From positions 1 to 64,000 of the forward strand of contig JANQJU010000069.1 in NCBI GenBank assembly GCA_028281495.1: 64,000 nt of DNA. Reading direction: 5' to 3'. The position numbers were made by a program, and so were the translations under genes. A model generated the notes under the pieces. The model was given only the letters and a program-made list of their open reading frames with translations. It was not told the origin of the DNA and searched no databases. Origin of the DNA: SAR324 cluster bacterium (GTDB taxonomy: Bacteria > SAR324 > NAC60-12). Shown in pieces: positions 52,537 through 61,366 of this stretch (position 1 is its first letter; the number at the start of each line of letters is the position of its first letter).

Positions 52537-53156
52537 GATGATATCCTCTTTTCGACAGATAACAAAGCATTGCGTACAAATATTACTTTTTCATATTTAA
52601 GCACTTTGTACACATTCAAACTACGAAAATGAATAACTTCTACAGTTGCTAAATTCTGCGATGCTAGAGCTAGGTTTTTTGAGATAGAATCAACGACGAT
52701 TAGAGACTTGCTACACTCCAAATTATCGAGAGTTTTGCTAAAGTTTTTCGTTTTATGGTTTTCTAAGTCTAGATTATCTACAACGATAACTTGTTTATTT
52801 CTAATTTTTTCAGCTATAGCGGATTTTAATGCCTGCTTAATAACTTTTTTGTTAATTGATTTCGAGTGACTACGAGGGGTAGGGCCAAAAACCACTCCAC
52901 CTTGTCGCCAAATAGGAGATTTTACGCTACCAGCCCTAGCTCGTCCTGTACCTTTTTGTTTCCAAGGCTTTCTAGTGCTTCCTGAAACTTGAGATCTGCC
53001 TTTGGTTGCATGTGTTCCTTGCCTTATTTTTGCTAGGTAGTGAACAACTGCTTCCTTTATTATATAGGGCTTGTAGGGCATGTTACTTATTTCTTCACTA
53101 AGCTCGACTGCCCCAGTGACCTCCTTATTTAAAGATAGTACTTCTAACTTTGCCAT
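52533..53156 (-). CDS. rplD: 50S ribosomal protein L4
   Basis: A 207-residue protein with the tunnel loop RQGTHATKGRSQVSGSTRKP, then WKQKGTGRARAGSVKSPIWR. L4 also represses its own operon in some bacteria. It begins 22 bases after the S10 stop; L3 is not between them as it is in the usual S10 order. Confidence 0.97.
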   Translation of the reverse strand: MAKLEVLSLNKEVTGAVELSEEISNMPYKPYIIKEAVVHYLAKIRQGTHATKGRSQVSGSTRKPWKQKGTGRARAGSVKSPIWRQGGVVFGPTPRSHSKSINKKVIKQALKSAIAEKIRNKQVIVVDNLDLENHKTKNFSKTLDNLECSKSLIVVDSISKNLALASQNLATVEVIHFRSLNVYKVLKYEKVIFVRNALLSVEKRISS

Positions 53157-53178
53157 CTATTTACCTCGAATGAAGCAT

Positions 53179-53487
53179 TTAACCTTGTTTGATCGCGATA
53201 TCTACCCCAGCAGAAATATCAAGCTTCATTAAAGCATCCATAGTTTGTGGAGTAGTTTCCAGTATATATAGTAGTCTTTTATGCGTCCTCATCTCAAATT
53301 GCTCACGTGATTTCTTATCAACATGGGGAGAACGTAAGACTGTATACTTATTGATACGGGTTGGAAGTGGAATAGGCCCTACGATTTTAGCACCTGTCCG
53401 TTTAACTGTATGCACAATTTCACCAACTGTCTGGTCCAATAATTTATCGTCATATGCTTTAAAACGGACTTTTATTTTATGTTCCAT
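53179..53487 (-). CDS. rpsJ: 30S ribosomal protein S10
   Basis: A 102-residue protein with VKRTGAKIVGPIPLPTRINK and RSPHVDKKSREQFEMRTHKR. It also takes part in antitermination as NusE. It is directly followed by rplD. Confidence 0.98.
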   Translation of the reverse strand: MEHKIKVRFKAYDDKLLDQTVGEIVHTVKRTGAKIVGPIPLPTRINKYTVLRSPHVDKKSREQFEMRTHKRLLYILETTPQTMDALMKLDISAGVDIAIKQG

Positions 53488-53493
53488 TTCCCC

Positions 53494-54693
53494 TCACTCA
53501 ATAATTTCTGTGACAACACCGGAACCAATTGTACGTCCACCTTCACGAATTGCGAATCTCAATTCACGTTCCATCGCAATAGGAGTAATTAGTTCGACTT
53601 CTATTTCAATGTTATCTCCTGGCATAACCATTTCTGTATTTTCAGGTAGGCTAATAACACCAGTGACATCAGTAGTTCTAAAGTAAAATTGCGGACGATA
53701 ATTTGTAAAAAATGGAGTGTGTCTTCCACCCTCATCTTTCGTTAACACATAGACTTGAGCTTTGAATTTTGTATGAGGGGTTATTGAACCTGGCTTACAT
53801 ATCACTTGACCCCTCTGCAATTCATCACGTTTTAAGCCACGAACCAACAAACCTATGTTGTCACCTGCACGTCCTTCATCTAAAGTTTTTCGGAACATTT
53901 CTACGCCAGTCACAGTGGTTTTTTGCGTTTCCCTAATGCCACAAATTTCTACTTCATCACCTACCCTTACAATTCCTCGCTCGATACGTCCTGTTGCTAC
54001 GGTACCACGGCCTGAAATAGTAAATACATCCTCCACAGACATCAAAAAGTCTTTGTCTAAATCTCTTTCAGGTTCTGGTACTGTTGCATCAACAGCATTC
54101 ATAAGCTCTAATATCGGTGTATATTCCTCACTACTTGGGTCTGTTGAGGTAGACTCTAAAGCTTTTAGAGCAGAACCAGTTACCAAAGGTACGTCATCGC
54201 CTGGAAAATCGTAACTGCTAAGCAATTCACGTACTTCAAGTTCAACGAGTTCTAATAATTCTTCATCGTCAACTTGGTCAGCTTTATTTAAAAATACTAC
54301 TAGATAGGGTACGTTAACCTGACGTGCTAATAAAATATGTTCTCTTGTTTGAGGCATCGGGCCATCAGCGGCTGAAACAACTAGGATTCCTCCATCCATT
54401 TGGGCTGCTCCAGTAATCATATTTTTTACGTAATCGGCATGTCCAGGGCAGTCAACATGAGCATAGTGTCTTTTTTCGGTTTCATACTCAATATGTGCAG
54501 TGGCAATAGTAATCCCACGTTCTCTTTCTTCAGGAGCAGCATCAATTTGGCCATAGTCTTTCAATTCAGCCATTCCTTTCATTGAAAGTACTTTTGTAAT
54601 TGCAGCTGTTAACGTAGTTTTACCGTGGTCGACATGCCCAATGGTTCCAATATTTACATGTGGTTTGGAACGATCAAATTTTTCTTTTGCCAT
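53494..54693 (-). CDS. tuf: Elongation factor Tu
   Basis: A 399-residue GTPase delivering aminoacyl-tRNA to the ribosome. G1 is GHVDHGKTTLTAA, G3 DCPGHADYVKNM, G4 NKAD (the usual form is NKCD or NKxD) and G5 SALKAL. Effector Thr is in GITIATAHIEYET. It starts 52 bases after fusA and ends 6 bases before rpsJ, so the str and S10 operons are contiguous. Confidence 0.99.
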   Translation of the reverse strand: MAKEKFDRSKPHVNIGTIGHVDHGKTTLTAAITKVLSMKGMAELKDYGQIDAAPEERERGITIATAHIEYETEKRHYAHVDCPGHADYVKNMITGAAQMDGGILVVSAADGPMPQTREHILLARQVNVPYLVVFLNKADQVDDEELLELVELEVRELLSSYDFPGDDVPLVTGSALKALESTSTDPSSEEYTPILELMNAVDATVPEPERDLDKDFLMSVEDVFTISGRGTVATGRIERGIVRVGDEVEICGIRETQKTTVTGVEMFRKTLDEGRAGDNIGLLVRGLKRDELQRGQVICKPGSITPHTKFKAQVYVLTKDEGGRHTPFFTNYRPQFYFRTTDVTGVISLPENTEMVMPGDNIEIEVELITPIAMERELRFAIREGGRTIGSGVVTEIIE

Positions 54694-54745
54694 GTTTTCT
54701 CCTCAATTTTGAATTATTACCCAAGCTATAAACTTCTCAGCAATA

Positions 54746-56833
54746 TCAAATCTGAGAGTTTCCTACAATTTCGTTAAATAAATTTTGAGAAATAGGTTCG
54801 TACTGGCTAAATTGCATTGTATAAACAGCACGACCCTGAGTTGCAGATCGTAGATCAGTCGAATAGCCAAACATTGCAGCAAGAGGTACTTCTGCTGTCA
54901 AAAATTGAGTGCCATATTGCTCTTCCATACCACGAATCTTACCTTTTCGAGCATTAAGATCACCAATAACTTCTCCTGTATACTCAATTGGAACTGTTAT
55001 TTGTACCTTCATCACTGGCTCAAGTATTATAGGATGGGCTTTTCTGATCCCGTCTCTCAAAGATAAAGAACCTGCCATTCTAAAAGCCATTTCTGTAGAT
55101 TCTTCTCGATAGCTTCCAGTTGTAATAGTTGCCTTGAAGTCTATTAAGGTATACCCAGCTAAGACCCCACTATCTAGAGAGTCCACAATACCCTGTTTTA
55201 TAGCCAAAACAAATCTTTCAGGTAAGGCTTCTTTATTAACCATATTCTTGAAAACAAACCCACTCCCAGAAGCTAAAGGCTCAAATAGGATTCGAAATTG
55301 AGCATACTGTTCTTTTCCGCCAATGGAACGATCAAAATTCATATTAACTTCAGAATGGGTCGTAATTGTTTCTCTATAAGAAACCCTTGGCTTTCCAACA
55401 TTGCATAGAACTTTAAACTCTTTTTTTAAACGATCTACAGTAATCTCTAAGTGTAATTCTCCCATTCCTGAGATCAAAATTTGTCCTGTATCTTCGTCTA
55501 GTTTATATCTAAACGAAGGATCTTCTTTTACTAAACATTCTAGAGCTTGGTGAAGTTTTTCTTGATCTCCTTTAGTCTTAGGCTCAATAGCAATATCAAT
55601 CACCGGTGCAGGAAAGTGAGTATTTTCCAATATCACGGGAGAACTTTTAGAGCATAGAGTATCCCCTGTAGTTGTGTGGCTATAACCAATCACTGCCCCT
55701 ATATCTCCAGCACTTAATCTACCAACATCTTCCCGTTTATTAGAATGCATTTTTACAATTTGTCCCGTTTTTTCGGTCTTTTGTTTTGAAGAGTTATAGA
55801 CAGCGTCTCCCGACTTTAGAGATCCTGAATACACTCTAACAAACGTTAGCTGTCCTGCGAATGGATCATTAACAATTTTAAATGCAACTGCACACAAAGG
55901 CCCTTCTTCTGAACAAACTATTGAAAAAACTTCTCCATTTTTTGGATTAACGCCTTCTATCGAAGAAACATCTAGGGGAGAAGGAAGGTATTTTGCTACT
56001 GCATCTAATAACTTCTGAACCCCCTTATTTTTAAGGGAAGACCCGCAAAGGACAGGAATTAAAGAGTTGTTTAAAGTTGCTTCTCGAAGCGCTTTTTCGA
56101 TTTCCGAAGTACTTACTTCTATATCATCTAGTAATTTTTCTAATATAGAGTCATCGTACTCTGAAACGATCTCTAATAACTGATCTCGATATATATAAGC
56201 CTGTTCCTCATAATCCTTGGGGATTTCTTTAATTATATAATTAGCTCCCAAAGATGAATCGTCATAATAAACTGCTTCCATTGAAAGCAGATCTATAACA
56301 CCTTCAAAGTTATCTTCACTTCCTATGGGAAGCTGTAGAGCAATCGTTTTCGCCTGCAATTGAGTTTTTATTGATTCTACTGCTTTTAAAAAATTGGCTC
56401 CTATACGATCCATTTTATTAATAAAAACTAGTCTAGGCACCTTATAAAAATTCGCCTGTCTCCAAACGGTTTCTGTTTGAGGTTGTACTCCTGCAACCCC
56501 ACAGATTACTGTAATGGCTCCATCTAAGATTCTTAGTGACCTTTCGACTTCTATTGTAAAATCAACATGCCCTGGTGTATCGATGATATTAAAGATATAA
56601 GGAGTTTCTTCTACATTCCAAAAGCATGTCGTTGAGGCGGAAGTAATAGTAATGCCTCGTTCTTGTTCTTGAGACATCCAATCCATAGTTGCAGCACCAT
56701 CATCTACCTCACCAATTTTATGTACTCTCCCTGTATAATAAAGTATCCTTTCTGTTGTCGTGGTTTTTCCTGCATCAATATGTGCCATAATGCCAATATT
56801 TCGCACTCTCTCTGGCTGTATGCTTTTCTTCAC
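54746..56833 (-). CDS. fusA: Elongation factor G
   Basis: A 695-residue translocase with five domains. G1 is AHIDAGKTTTTERIL, G2 QERGITITSAS, G3 DTPGHVDFTIEVERSL and G4 INKMDRIGANF. C-terminal motifs such as RKGKIRGMEEQYGTQFLTAEV, in domain V, are clear. It moves tRNAs and mRNA by one codon using GTP. Domain IV (NFDRSIGGKEQYAQFRI) has the canonical loop. Confidence 0.98.
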   Translation of the reverse strand: MKKSIQPERVRNIGIMAHIDAGKTTTTERILYYTGRVHKIGEVDDGAATMDWMSQEQERGITITSASTTCFWNVEETPYIFNIIDTPGHVDFTIEVERSLRILDGAITVICGVAGVQPQTETVWRQANFYKVPRLVFINKMDRIGANFLKAVESIKTQLQAKTIALQLPIGSEDNFEGVIDLLSMEAVYYDDSSLGANYIIKEIPKDYEEQAYIYRDQLLEIVSEYDDSILEKLLDDIEVSTSEIEKALREATLNNSLIPVLCGSSLKNKGVQKLLDAVAKYLPSPLDVSSIEGVNPKNGEVFSIVCSEEGPLCAVAFKIVNDPFAGQLTFVRVYSGSLKSGDAVYNSSKQKTEKTGQIVKMHSNKREDVGRLSAGDIGAVIGYSHTTTGDTLCSKSSPVILENTHFPAPVIDIAIEPKTKGDQEKLHQALECLVKEDPSFRYKLDEDTGQILISGMGELHLEITVDRLKKEFKVLCNVGKPRVSYRETITTHSEVNMNFDRSIGGKEQYAQFRILFEPLASGSGFVFKNMVNKEALPERFVLAIKQGIVDSLDSGVLAGYTLIDFKATITTGSYREESTEMAFRMAGSLSLRDGIRKAHPIILEPVMKVQITVPIEYTGEVIGDLNARKGKIRGMEEQYGTQFLTAEVPLAAMFGYSTDLRSATQGRAVYTMQFSQYEPISQNLFNEIVGNSQI

Positions 56834-56855
56834 AAAAACCTAAAAATCAAAAAGT

Positions 56856-57329
56856 TTACCACCTATAATGAGCAAATGCCTTATTTGCTTCTGCCATTTT
56901 GTGTGTATCTTCCCGCTTTTTTACTGAAGATCCGCGCTTGTGATAAGCATCCAATAATTCATCCGCTAGCTTGCCTTTCATAGATTTACCATTTCGCTTA
57001 TAAGCAAAACCAATTACCCAGCGGATTGCTAATGATTGTCTTCTGCCAGGCCGAACTTCTACAGGGACTTGATAAGTTGACCCACCAACTCTGCGGGATT
57101 TGACTTCTAAAGTAGGTTTGACATTCTCTACGGCAGCTTTAAATACATCTAAAGGACGAGCATCTGACTCCCTTTTGCCAATAATATCTAAAGCACCATA
57201 AAAAATTTTTTCAGCAGTACTTTTTTTCCCTCGTTTCATCAATGAATTTATAAATTGACTCACTAAACTATCATTATATTTAGGGTCCGGCATTACTTCA
57301 CGTTTAACTGCTGCATGTCTTCTAGCCAT
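56856..57329 (-). CDS. rpsG: 30S ribosomal protein S7
   Basis: A 157-residue head-assembly protein. PDPKYNDSLVSQFINSLMKR and KRGSSVKKREDTHKMAEANK are conserved, ending KAFAHYRW. It follows rpsL after 9 bases. Confidence 0.98.
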   Translation of the reverse strand: MARRHAAVKREVMPDPKYNDSLVSQFINSLMKRGKKSTAEKIFYGALDIIGKRESDARPLDVFKAAVENVKPTLEVKSRRVGGSTYQVPVEVRPGRRQSLAIRWVIGFAYKRNGKSMKGKLADELLDAYHKRGSSVKKREDTHKMAEANKAFAHYRW

Positions 57330-57338
57330 AATAACCTT

Positions 57339-57707
57339 CTAGTCTCTCTTGGTTCCATATTTAGAACGTCCTTGTTTTCGACCTTTCACACCCACTGTAT
57401 CTAGAGCGCCTCTGACAATATGATATCTAACTCCAGGTAAATCTTTAACCCGTCCACCTCGAACTAAAACCACCGAATGCTCTTGTAGATTATGTCCAAT
57501 TCCGGGGATGTAACTTGTGGCTTCAATTCCATTACTCAAGCGTACTCTTGCGACTTTACGCAACGCTGAATTCGGCTTTTTTGGTGTTGATGTGTAAACT
57601 CTAATACACACTCCTCTCTTTTGTGGACATTCCTGCAAAGCTGGAGTGTTACTTTTGGTCGATTTCTTTGCACGCTGTTTGCGTACTAGCTGGTTTAAAG
57701 TTGGCAT
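57339..57707 (-). CDS. rpsL: 30S ribosomal protein S12
   Basis: A 122-residue decoding-centre protein and the first gene of the str operon. TSTPKKPNSALRKVARVRLS holds the Lys of the streptomycin-sensitive form, and RVKDLPGVRYHIVRGALD has the Asp methylthiolated by RimO in other bacteria. No rpoC gene precedes it, so rpoBC lies elsewhere. Confidence 0.98.
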   Translation of the reverse strand: MPTLNQLVRKQRAKKSTKSNTPALQECPQKRGVCIRVYTSTPKKPNSALRKVARVRLSNGIEATSYIPGIGHNLQEHSVVLVRGGRVKDLPGVRYHIVRGALDTVGVKGRKQGRSKYGTKRD

Positions 57708-58097
57708 ACTACGCTCGATTTCTTTGATTTATTACAATCACCAATCTGTTTTTAGCTGCAAGTTAGTCTTTGAAACACTATTTTTTTTAAAATAGGTACA
57801 AAAGCGACTTAAATATCTATGCGGCGGAACAAAAACCACGAATCTATCAATAATTTTTTGCTTTAGCAACATAAAAAACAAAGTTTCTTGGTTTTTTGCA
57901 TTTCTATTGTAAACTACTGAAAATGCAATGATTTTATATAGTTTAAGTGATGGGTAGGCTTGTTGATGCAAAAAATCTCAGGAAAGCACACAAAGAACAC
58001 TTTTTGTACAGTAAGATCGAGTAGCGTCGAAAAGACATGAGGGGCATAGGCAACGAAGGGTCTGGAATGATATAGACAAGCATGATCTTGCATATCG
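57708..58097. promoter_or_regulatory. Upstream region of the ribosomal cluster
   Basis: About 390 bases with no convincing gene. On the minus strand it would carry the cluster promoter; TTGCAG (about 57760) and TGTAAT (about 57735) are possible -35 and -10 elements with non-ideal spacing. A run of eight T's (57782-57789) lies upstream of them. Confidence 0.4.
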
Positions 58098-58574
58098 TTA
58101 GAGTTCTTTCCTAGCTGCAATGCGAAAAGGGTAATACCCTAATCTCTCCCAAGTTGCTTCAGCTTCTATGTTCCCTACAACGTAGTGCAGCTCTACGTAA
58201 TAGATATCTTGTTCTGAAAACCAAGCTTCAATGGATTGCGTGAGCTGTTTGGCAATGCCTTGACCGCGTACTTCCGGTTCAACCCAACAAATCCAGATAT
58301 CTCCCACTTGTTTGATTTGGGAGAATGGCAAAAAGGGACAAGCGATTTTTCCAATGATATAACCTAAGGGTAATCCTAAATCCTCTGCAATGTAGATTCG
58401 TGCAGTTTCGTCTTTAAGGAACATTGTTATTTGTTCCGGAAATTTTTGATCATAATTTGAGGTGAGATTGATACAATAGGGATCTTTGGTCCGAGACCGG
58501 AGGTGCTCGACCATCCGTTTCAATCCGTTTACAAGAAAGGAGGTGTCGTTGTCAGTTGCTAGTCGAATAATCAT
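58098..58574 (-). CDS. GNAT-family N-acetyltransferase
   Basis: About 158 residues from the ATG at 58574 (MIIRLATDNDTSFLVN), with GAGGAT upstream; the ATG at 58643 is unsupported. The acetyl-CoA-binding region is VEPEVRGQGIAKQLTQSIEA (QGIAKQL corresponds to the Q/RxxGxG/A motif). The last strand shows ERLGYYPFRIAA, the typical GNAT ending LGFxxxG/R. It acetylates an amine on a substrate that cannot be told from sequence. It is divergent from the flagellin locus and separated from the str operon by the promoter region. Confidence 0.85.
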   Translation of the reverse strand: MIIRLATDNDTSFLVNGLKRMVEHLRSRTKDPYCINLTSNYDQKFPEQITMFLKDETARIYIAEDLGLPLGYIIGKIACPFLPFSQIKQVGDIWICWVEPEVRGQGIAKQLTQSIEAWFSEQDIYYVELHYVVGNIEAEATWERLGYYPFRIAARKEL

Positions 58575-58800
58575 AGAATCCTCTTCGATTGTTTTATATA
58601 TGTCATGTATAGATTTGTGAAAGGGTTGGTCCCTAACAAACAAACTTGGCTCTTCCGAAAAAATGTAGAAGATACCATATATATTATAAGCAATTGTACT
58701 TGGAAAAATTTGACTTAATACAGCTATTCACTCGTTTAGGTTTGAATTTCGTTTTCTTCCGTAAGGTCTTATTGGAATTAAATTTTCTGTAAACGTTAAT
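58575..58800. other. Upstream region of the GNAT gene
   Basis: Non-coding and AT-rich. It contains a GATACCATATATATTATAAGC stretch, part of which could be a promoter for the GNAT gene. No gene is seen. Confidence 0.35.
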
Positions 58801-58804
58801 TTCG

Positions 58805-59030
58805 AATCTTCCTCATTCCCGCTCAAGCCAGAAAATCCATATATCCTTGCGTTGGCTTGTCCCCTGCCCGTTCCAAATCAACGAAATGAGAATAATAAGG
58901 AGTTCCTAATTGCTTTGGTCTCTCCTATTTCAGTTCCAACCAGAAAATCCATGTGTTCTGACATTGACTCCTGGCATTGACTGTCCGCTCTCTCACTCCA
59001 CACCAATGAAACAAAAAAATACAAAAAGAA
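58805..59030. repeat. Diverged direct repeat of about 112 bp
   Basis: CCAGAAAATCCAT recurs at 58828-58840 and 58940-58952, exactly 112 bp apart. Surrounding segments are similar in order (a C-rich tract, then ATCAACGAAATGA versus ACCAATGAAACAA, then an A-rich tract). The copies carry many substitutions. The 69-codon minus-strand frame across it (58878-59087) is not credible as a gene. Confidence 0.5.
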
Positions 59031-59222
59031 ATTTCTGATTTCTTCAATCCTGCCTTTAGAAAATGTGCTATTGCCGAAGAATTTCACTCTCTTGAGAAAT
59101 AGGCTTCTCTAATTGAAGGAACTCGTGATTCACGATCTCAAATTTCATTCTCAAAAAAAGCTCAAGTTTCTTCAGCTGGAACCGATAATCTAGTTATCGC
59201 GTCACAAGTCAGTCAGTCAGTT

Positions 59223-59419
59223 AGCCGGAGGGTTTAACCAAGCATTTGGAATCCGACTGATTAGTCGAAGGTTAATCAAGCATTTGGAATTCGGCTGATT
59301 AGTCGGAGGTTAACCGAGTAATCAGTAGTCAGCCGCACCATGGGAGGTTAACCGAGTAATCGGTAGTCAGTCGGACATCAAAGGTCAACCGAACAATTGG
59401 AAGCCAGTTGAAAGCCATC
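59223..59419. repeat. Five-unit degenerate tandem array, unit 38-40 bp
   Basis: Units at 59223-59262, 59263-59300, 59301-59339, 59340-59379 and 59380-59419. The shared core is GGAGGTTAACCGAGTAAT (units C and D), with AAGCATTTGGAAT in units A and B at the same place. The units start with AGTCGGAGG or similar and contain the palindrome GGTTAACC. The array lies 165 bases upstream of the flagellin start. Confidence 0.75.
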
Positions 59420-59495
59420 AAGCAGCCAGAGGCCACGGAACAACGATGAAAAATGGAAGCCGTTGCTCAATGGACAAAAAAAATAAAAAAAAATT

Positions 59496-59532
59496 AAATT
59501 TCTATTCAAGAAAAAATTTTGGCTGCCGATAA
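59496..59532 (+). promoter_or_regulatory. Sigma-28 (FliA)-type promoter of fliC
   Basis: GCCGATAA (59525-59532) is an exact copy of the FliA -10 consensus, 51 bases upstream of the fliC ATG. The -35 is not clear: TAAATTTC lies at 59496-59503 but is about 10 bases too far upstream, while TTCAAGAA sits at the right distance. The -10 match alone is strong. Confidence 0.6.
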
Positions 59533-59583
59533 AGAAAGTAAGTCACGAAACAATCATCAAACAGTGTTTACCGGAGATCGAAA

Positions 59584-61347
59584 ATGGCAATGCGAATCAA
59601 TACGAACATCGGAGCTTTGAATGCGTTACGACATTTAGGGCAAACCGAAAATCGATTAGAGACGAATCTGGAGCGGTTGTCCTCAGGACGCCGGTTGAAT
59701 CGTGCCTCAGACGGTCCCGCAGCACTGGTGATTTCGGAGCAAATGCAATCTCAAATCGCTTCTACAAGCCAAGCTATCAGCAATTCGGAAACTTCTATTT
59801 CTATGTTGCAAACAGCAGAAGGTGCTTTGAATGAAGTGAGCAACGTGTTGATCGATCTTCGTCAATTGGCCGTACACGCAGCCAACGAAGGCACCAACGA
59901 TGAGAAAATGTTACAAGCCGACCAAAGTGAGATTGATAATTTGCTGATGACGCTGACTCAAGTGGCAGAAAATACACAATTTGGAACACGCGCCTTACTG
60001 AACGGACGAAACAATGCAGGCGGTGTGGCAGTTGGAGACGGGTTGGAATTTGTGAGCGCGGAAGCCACGACCAAGCCTTCTCCAGCAGAAGGTTACAAAG
60101 TCAACATCACTCAGATTCCAACACGAGCGATGTTGTTTGCCAATCAGACCTTACAATTGGAAATGTTTGCTCCTGACCAAGACCTTTCCTTTGTCATTGC
60201 TGCTGAAGGCAAGAATGTGGCTCTCGATGTGAGCAAAGAAAAAGATCTACGAGAAAAATTGGACCGGATTTACTTCTCTTCTCAACGAGAAGACAACCCA
60301 TTGGATGAAGTGCAAGCACAAGAAATGATGCAACATCTGGTCGCCACCACACTGCAAGAAAAATTGGATGAAGCAGGAGTCAATTTAGAAGTATTTGTTT
60401 ACAAGCCTGCAGATGAGTATGGCGACATCACTGGGGAATGGGATCCAACCCTACAAAGAATCGAAGAAATTGCCCGCCAGCCGGAAGGCGTTGACCCCAT
60501 CGAAGATGTGTTGGTCATCCGGCATCGTGACTATGGAAGTCGGCCTTCTTTCACACTGACCACTTCCTTGGAATTTTTGTTTGATGATGAAACACCGGCC
60601 AACACGGCCATCCCTTCTCTTCCAGGACGGGATATTGAAGGTACCATCGGGGGCAACCCTGAATTGGACTTAGGCGAGCCTGCCTTAGGAACGGGAACGG
60701 AGCTCATCGCAGCTCCAGGCACCCAAGCTGAAGGACTGACGGTTCGCTACACTCGTGACACTGATGATGTGATTCATCAAATCTTTGCTCTGCAAGGATT
60801 TGAGCCTCCTCAAGTGTTCATTGAAACGAATGACAATGAAACACTGGTAGGAGAAAGCAAACCCAATCAAGAAGACGCGAAAATTGATGGGTTTGTCCAC
60901 GTGACTCAAGGCTCGTTGGCATTTCAAGTCGGGCCGAACCAGGGACAACAATCCCGAATATCAATTCCTAGCACCCGACCGACTGACCTGGCAACTGGCA
61001 TCAAGAACGAAAGCGAGTTCCAAAGCTTGGCGGACATTGACGTGACGAATAACCAGGGGGCTTTGGATGCCATGTTGTTGATTGACTCAGCAATTAATGA
61101 AGTTTCTACGCTTCGTGCAAAAATTGGTGCATTCCAGAAAAATGCACTGGAAAGCAATTTGAACACTTTGCGGATTGCTAAAGAAAATTTGATGTCGGCT
61201 GAATCGGAGTTAGGCGATGCCGACATGGCAGAAGAAATGAGCAACTTTACGAAAAATCAAATTCTTCTTTCTTCTGGTACAGCAATGCTGGCGCAGGCCA
61301 ATCAGATCCCTCAAACGGTTCTTCAATTGTTGGGGAATGGTCAGTAA
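59584..61347 (+). CDS. fliC: Flagellin with a large central insert
   Basis: A 587-residue flagellin, filament subunit. The N-terminal D0/D1 region is classical (INTNIGALNALRHLGQTENR, LSSGRRLNRASDGPAALVIS). The C-terminal region is too (VSTLRAKIGAFQKNALESNL, TKNQILLSSGTAMLAQANQI). The central 330 residues (about 148-475) form the exposed outer part. At about 347-392 they contain an IEGTIGGNP...GxGTEL...AEGLTVRY stretch of the kind found in the flagellin-IN/FliD region. CGGAG lies 9 bases before the ATG. It is expected to be transcribed by sigma-28 and is exported through the flagellar type III system. fliD follows downstream. Confidence 0.94.
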   Translation: MAMRINTNIGALNALRHLGQTENRLETNLERLSSGRRLNRASDGPAALVISEQMQSQIASTSQAISNSETSISMLQTAEGALNEVSNVLIDLRQLAVHAANEGTNDEKMLQADQSEIDNLLMTLTQVAENTQFGTRALLNGRNNAGGVAVGDGLEFVSAEATTKPSPAEGYKVNITQIPTRAMLFANQTLQLEMFAPDQDLSFVIAAEGKNVALDVSKEKDLREKLDRIYFSSQREDNPLDEVQAQEMMQHLVATTLQEKLDEAGVNLEVFVYKPADEYGDITGEWDPTLQRIEEIARQPEGVDPIEDVLVIRHRDYGSRPSFTLTTSLEFLFDDETPANTAIPSLPGRDIEGTIGGNPELDLGEPALGTGTELIAAPGTQAEGLTVRYTRDTDDVIHQIFALQGFEPPQVFIETNDNETLVGESKPNQEDAKIDGFVHVTQGSLAFQVGPNQGQQSRISIPSTRPTDLATGIKNESEFQSLADIDVTNNQGALDAMLLIDSAINEVSTLRAKIGAFQKNALESNLNTLRIAKENLMSAESELGDADMAEEMSNFTKNQILLSSGTAMLAQANQIPQTVLQLLGNGQ

Positions 61348-61348
61348 T

Positions 61349-61366
61349 CCAGGCTCTAGAGCTTGG
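61349..61366 (+). terminator. Palindrome after fliC
   Basis: CCAGGCTCTAGAGCTTGG is an 18-bp near-perfect palindrome immediately after the stop codon. There is no T-tract; it may be a weak terminator or a processing site. Confidence 0.35.

Noticed and set aside
58930..58995. Sigma-54 promoter ahead of fliC (CTGGCATTGACTGTCC)
   Set aside because: The downstream TTGC element is missing at the required spacing, so the match to the -24/-12 consensus is incomplete.
58878..59087. 69-codon minus-strand frame upstream of fliC
   Set aside because: It lies across the diverged 112-bp repeat, has no ribosome binding site, and its composition resembles the spacer; no family match was seen.
59223..59419. 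CRISPR array reading of the 40-bp repeats
   Set aside because: Units are contiguous with no unique spacers and differ in sequence; no cas gene is nearby.
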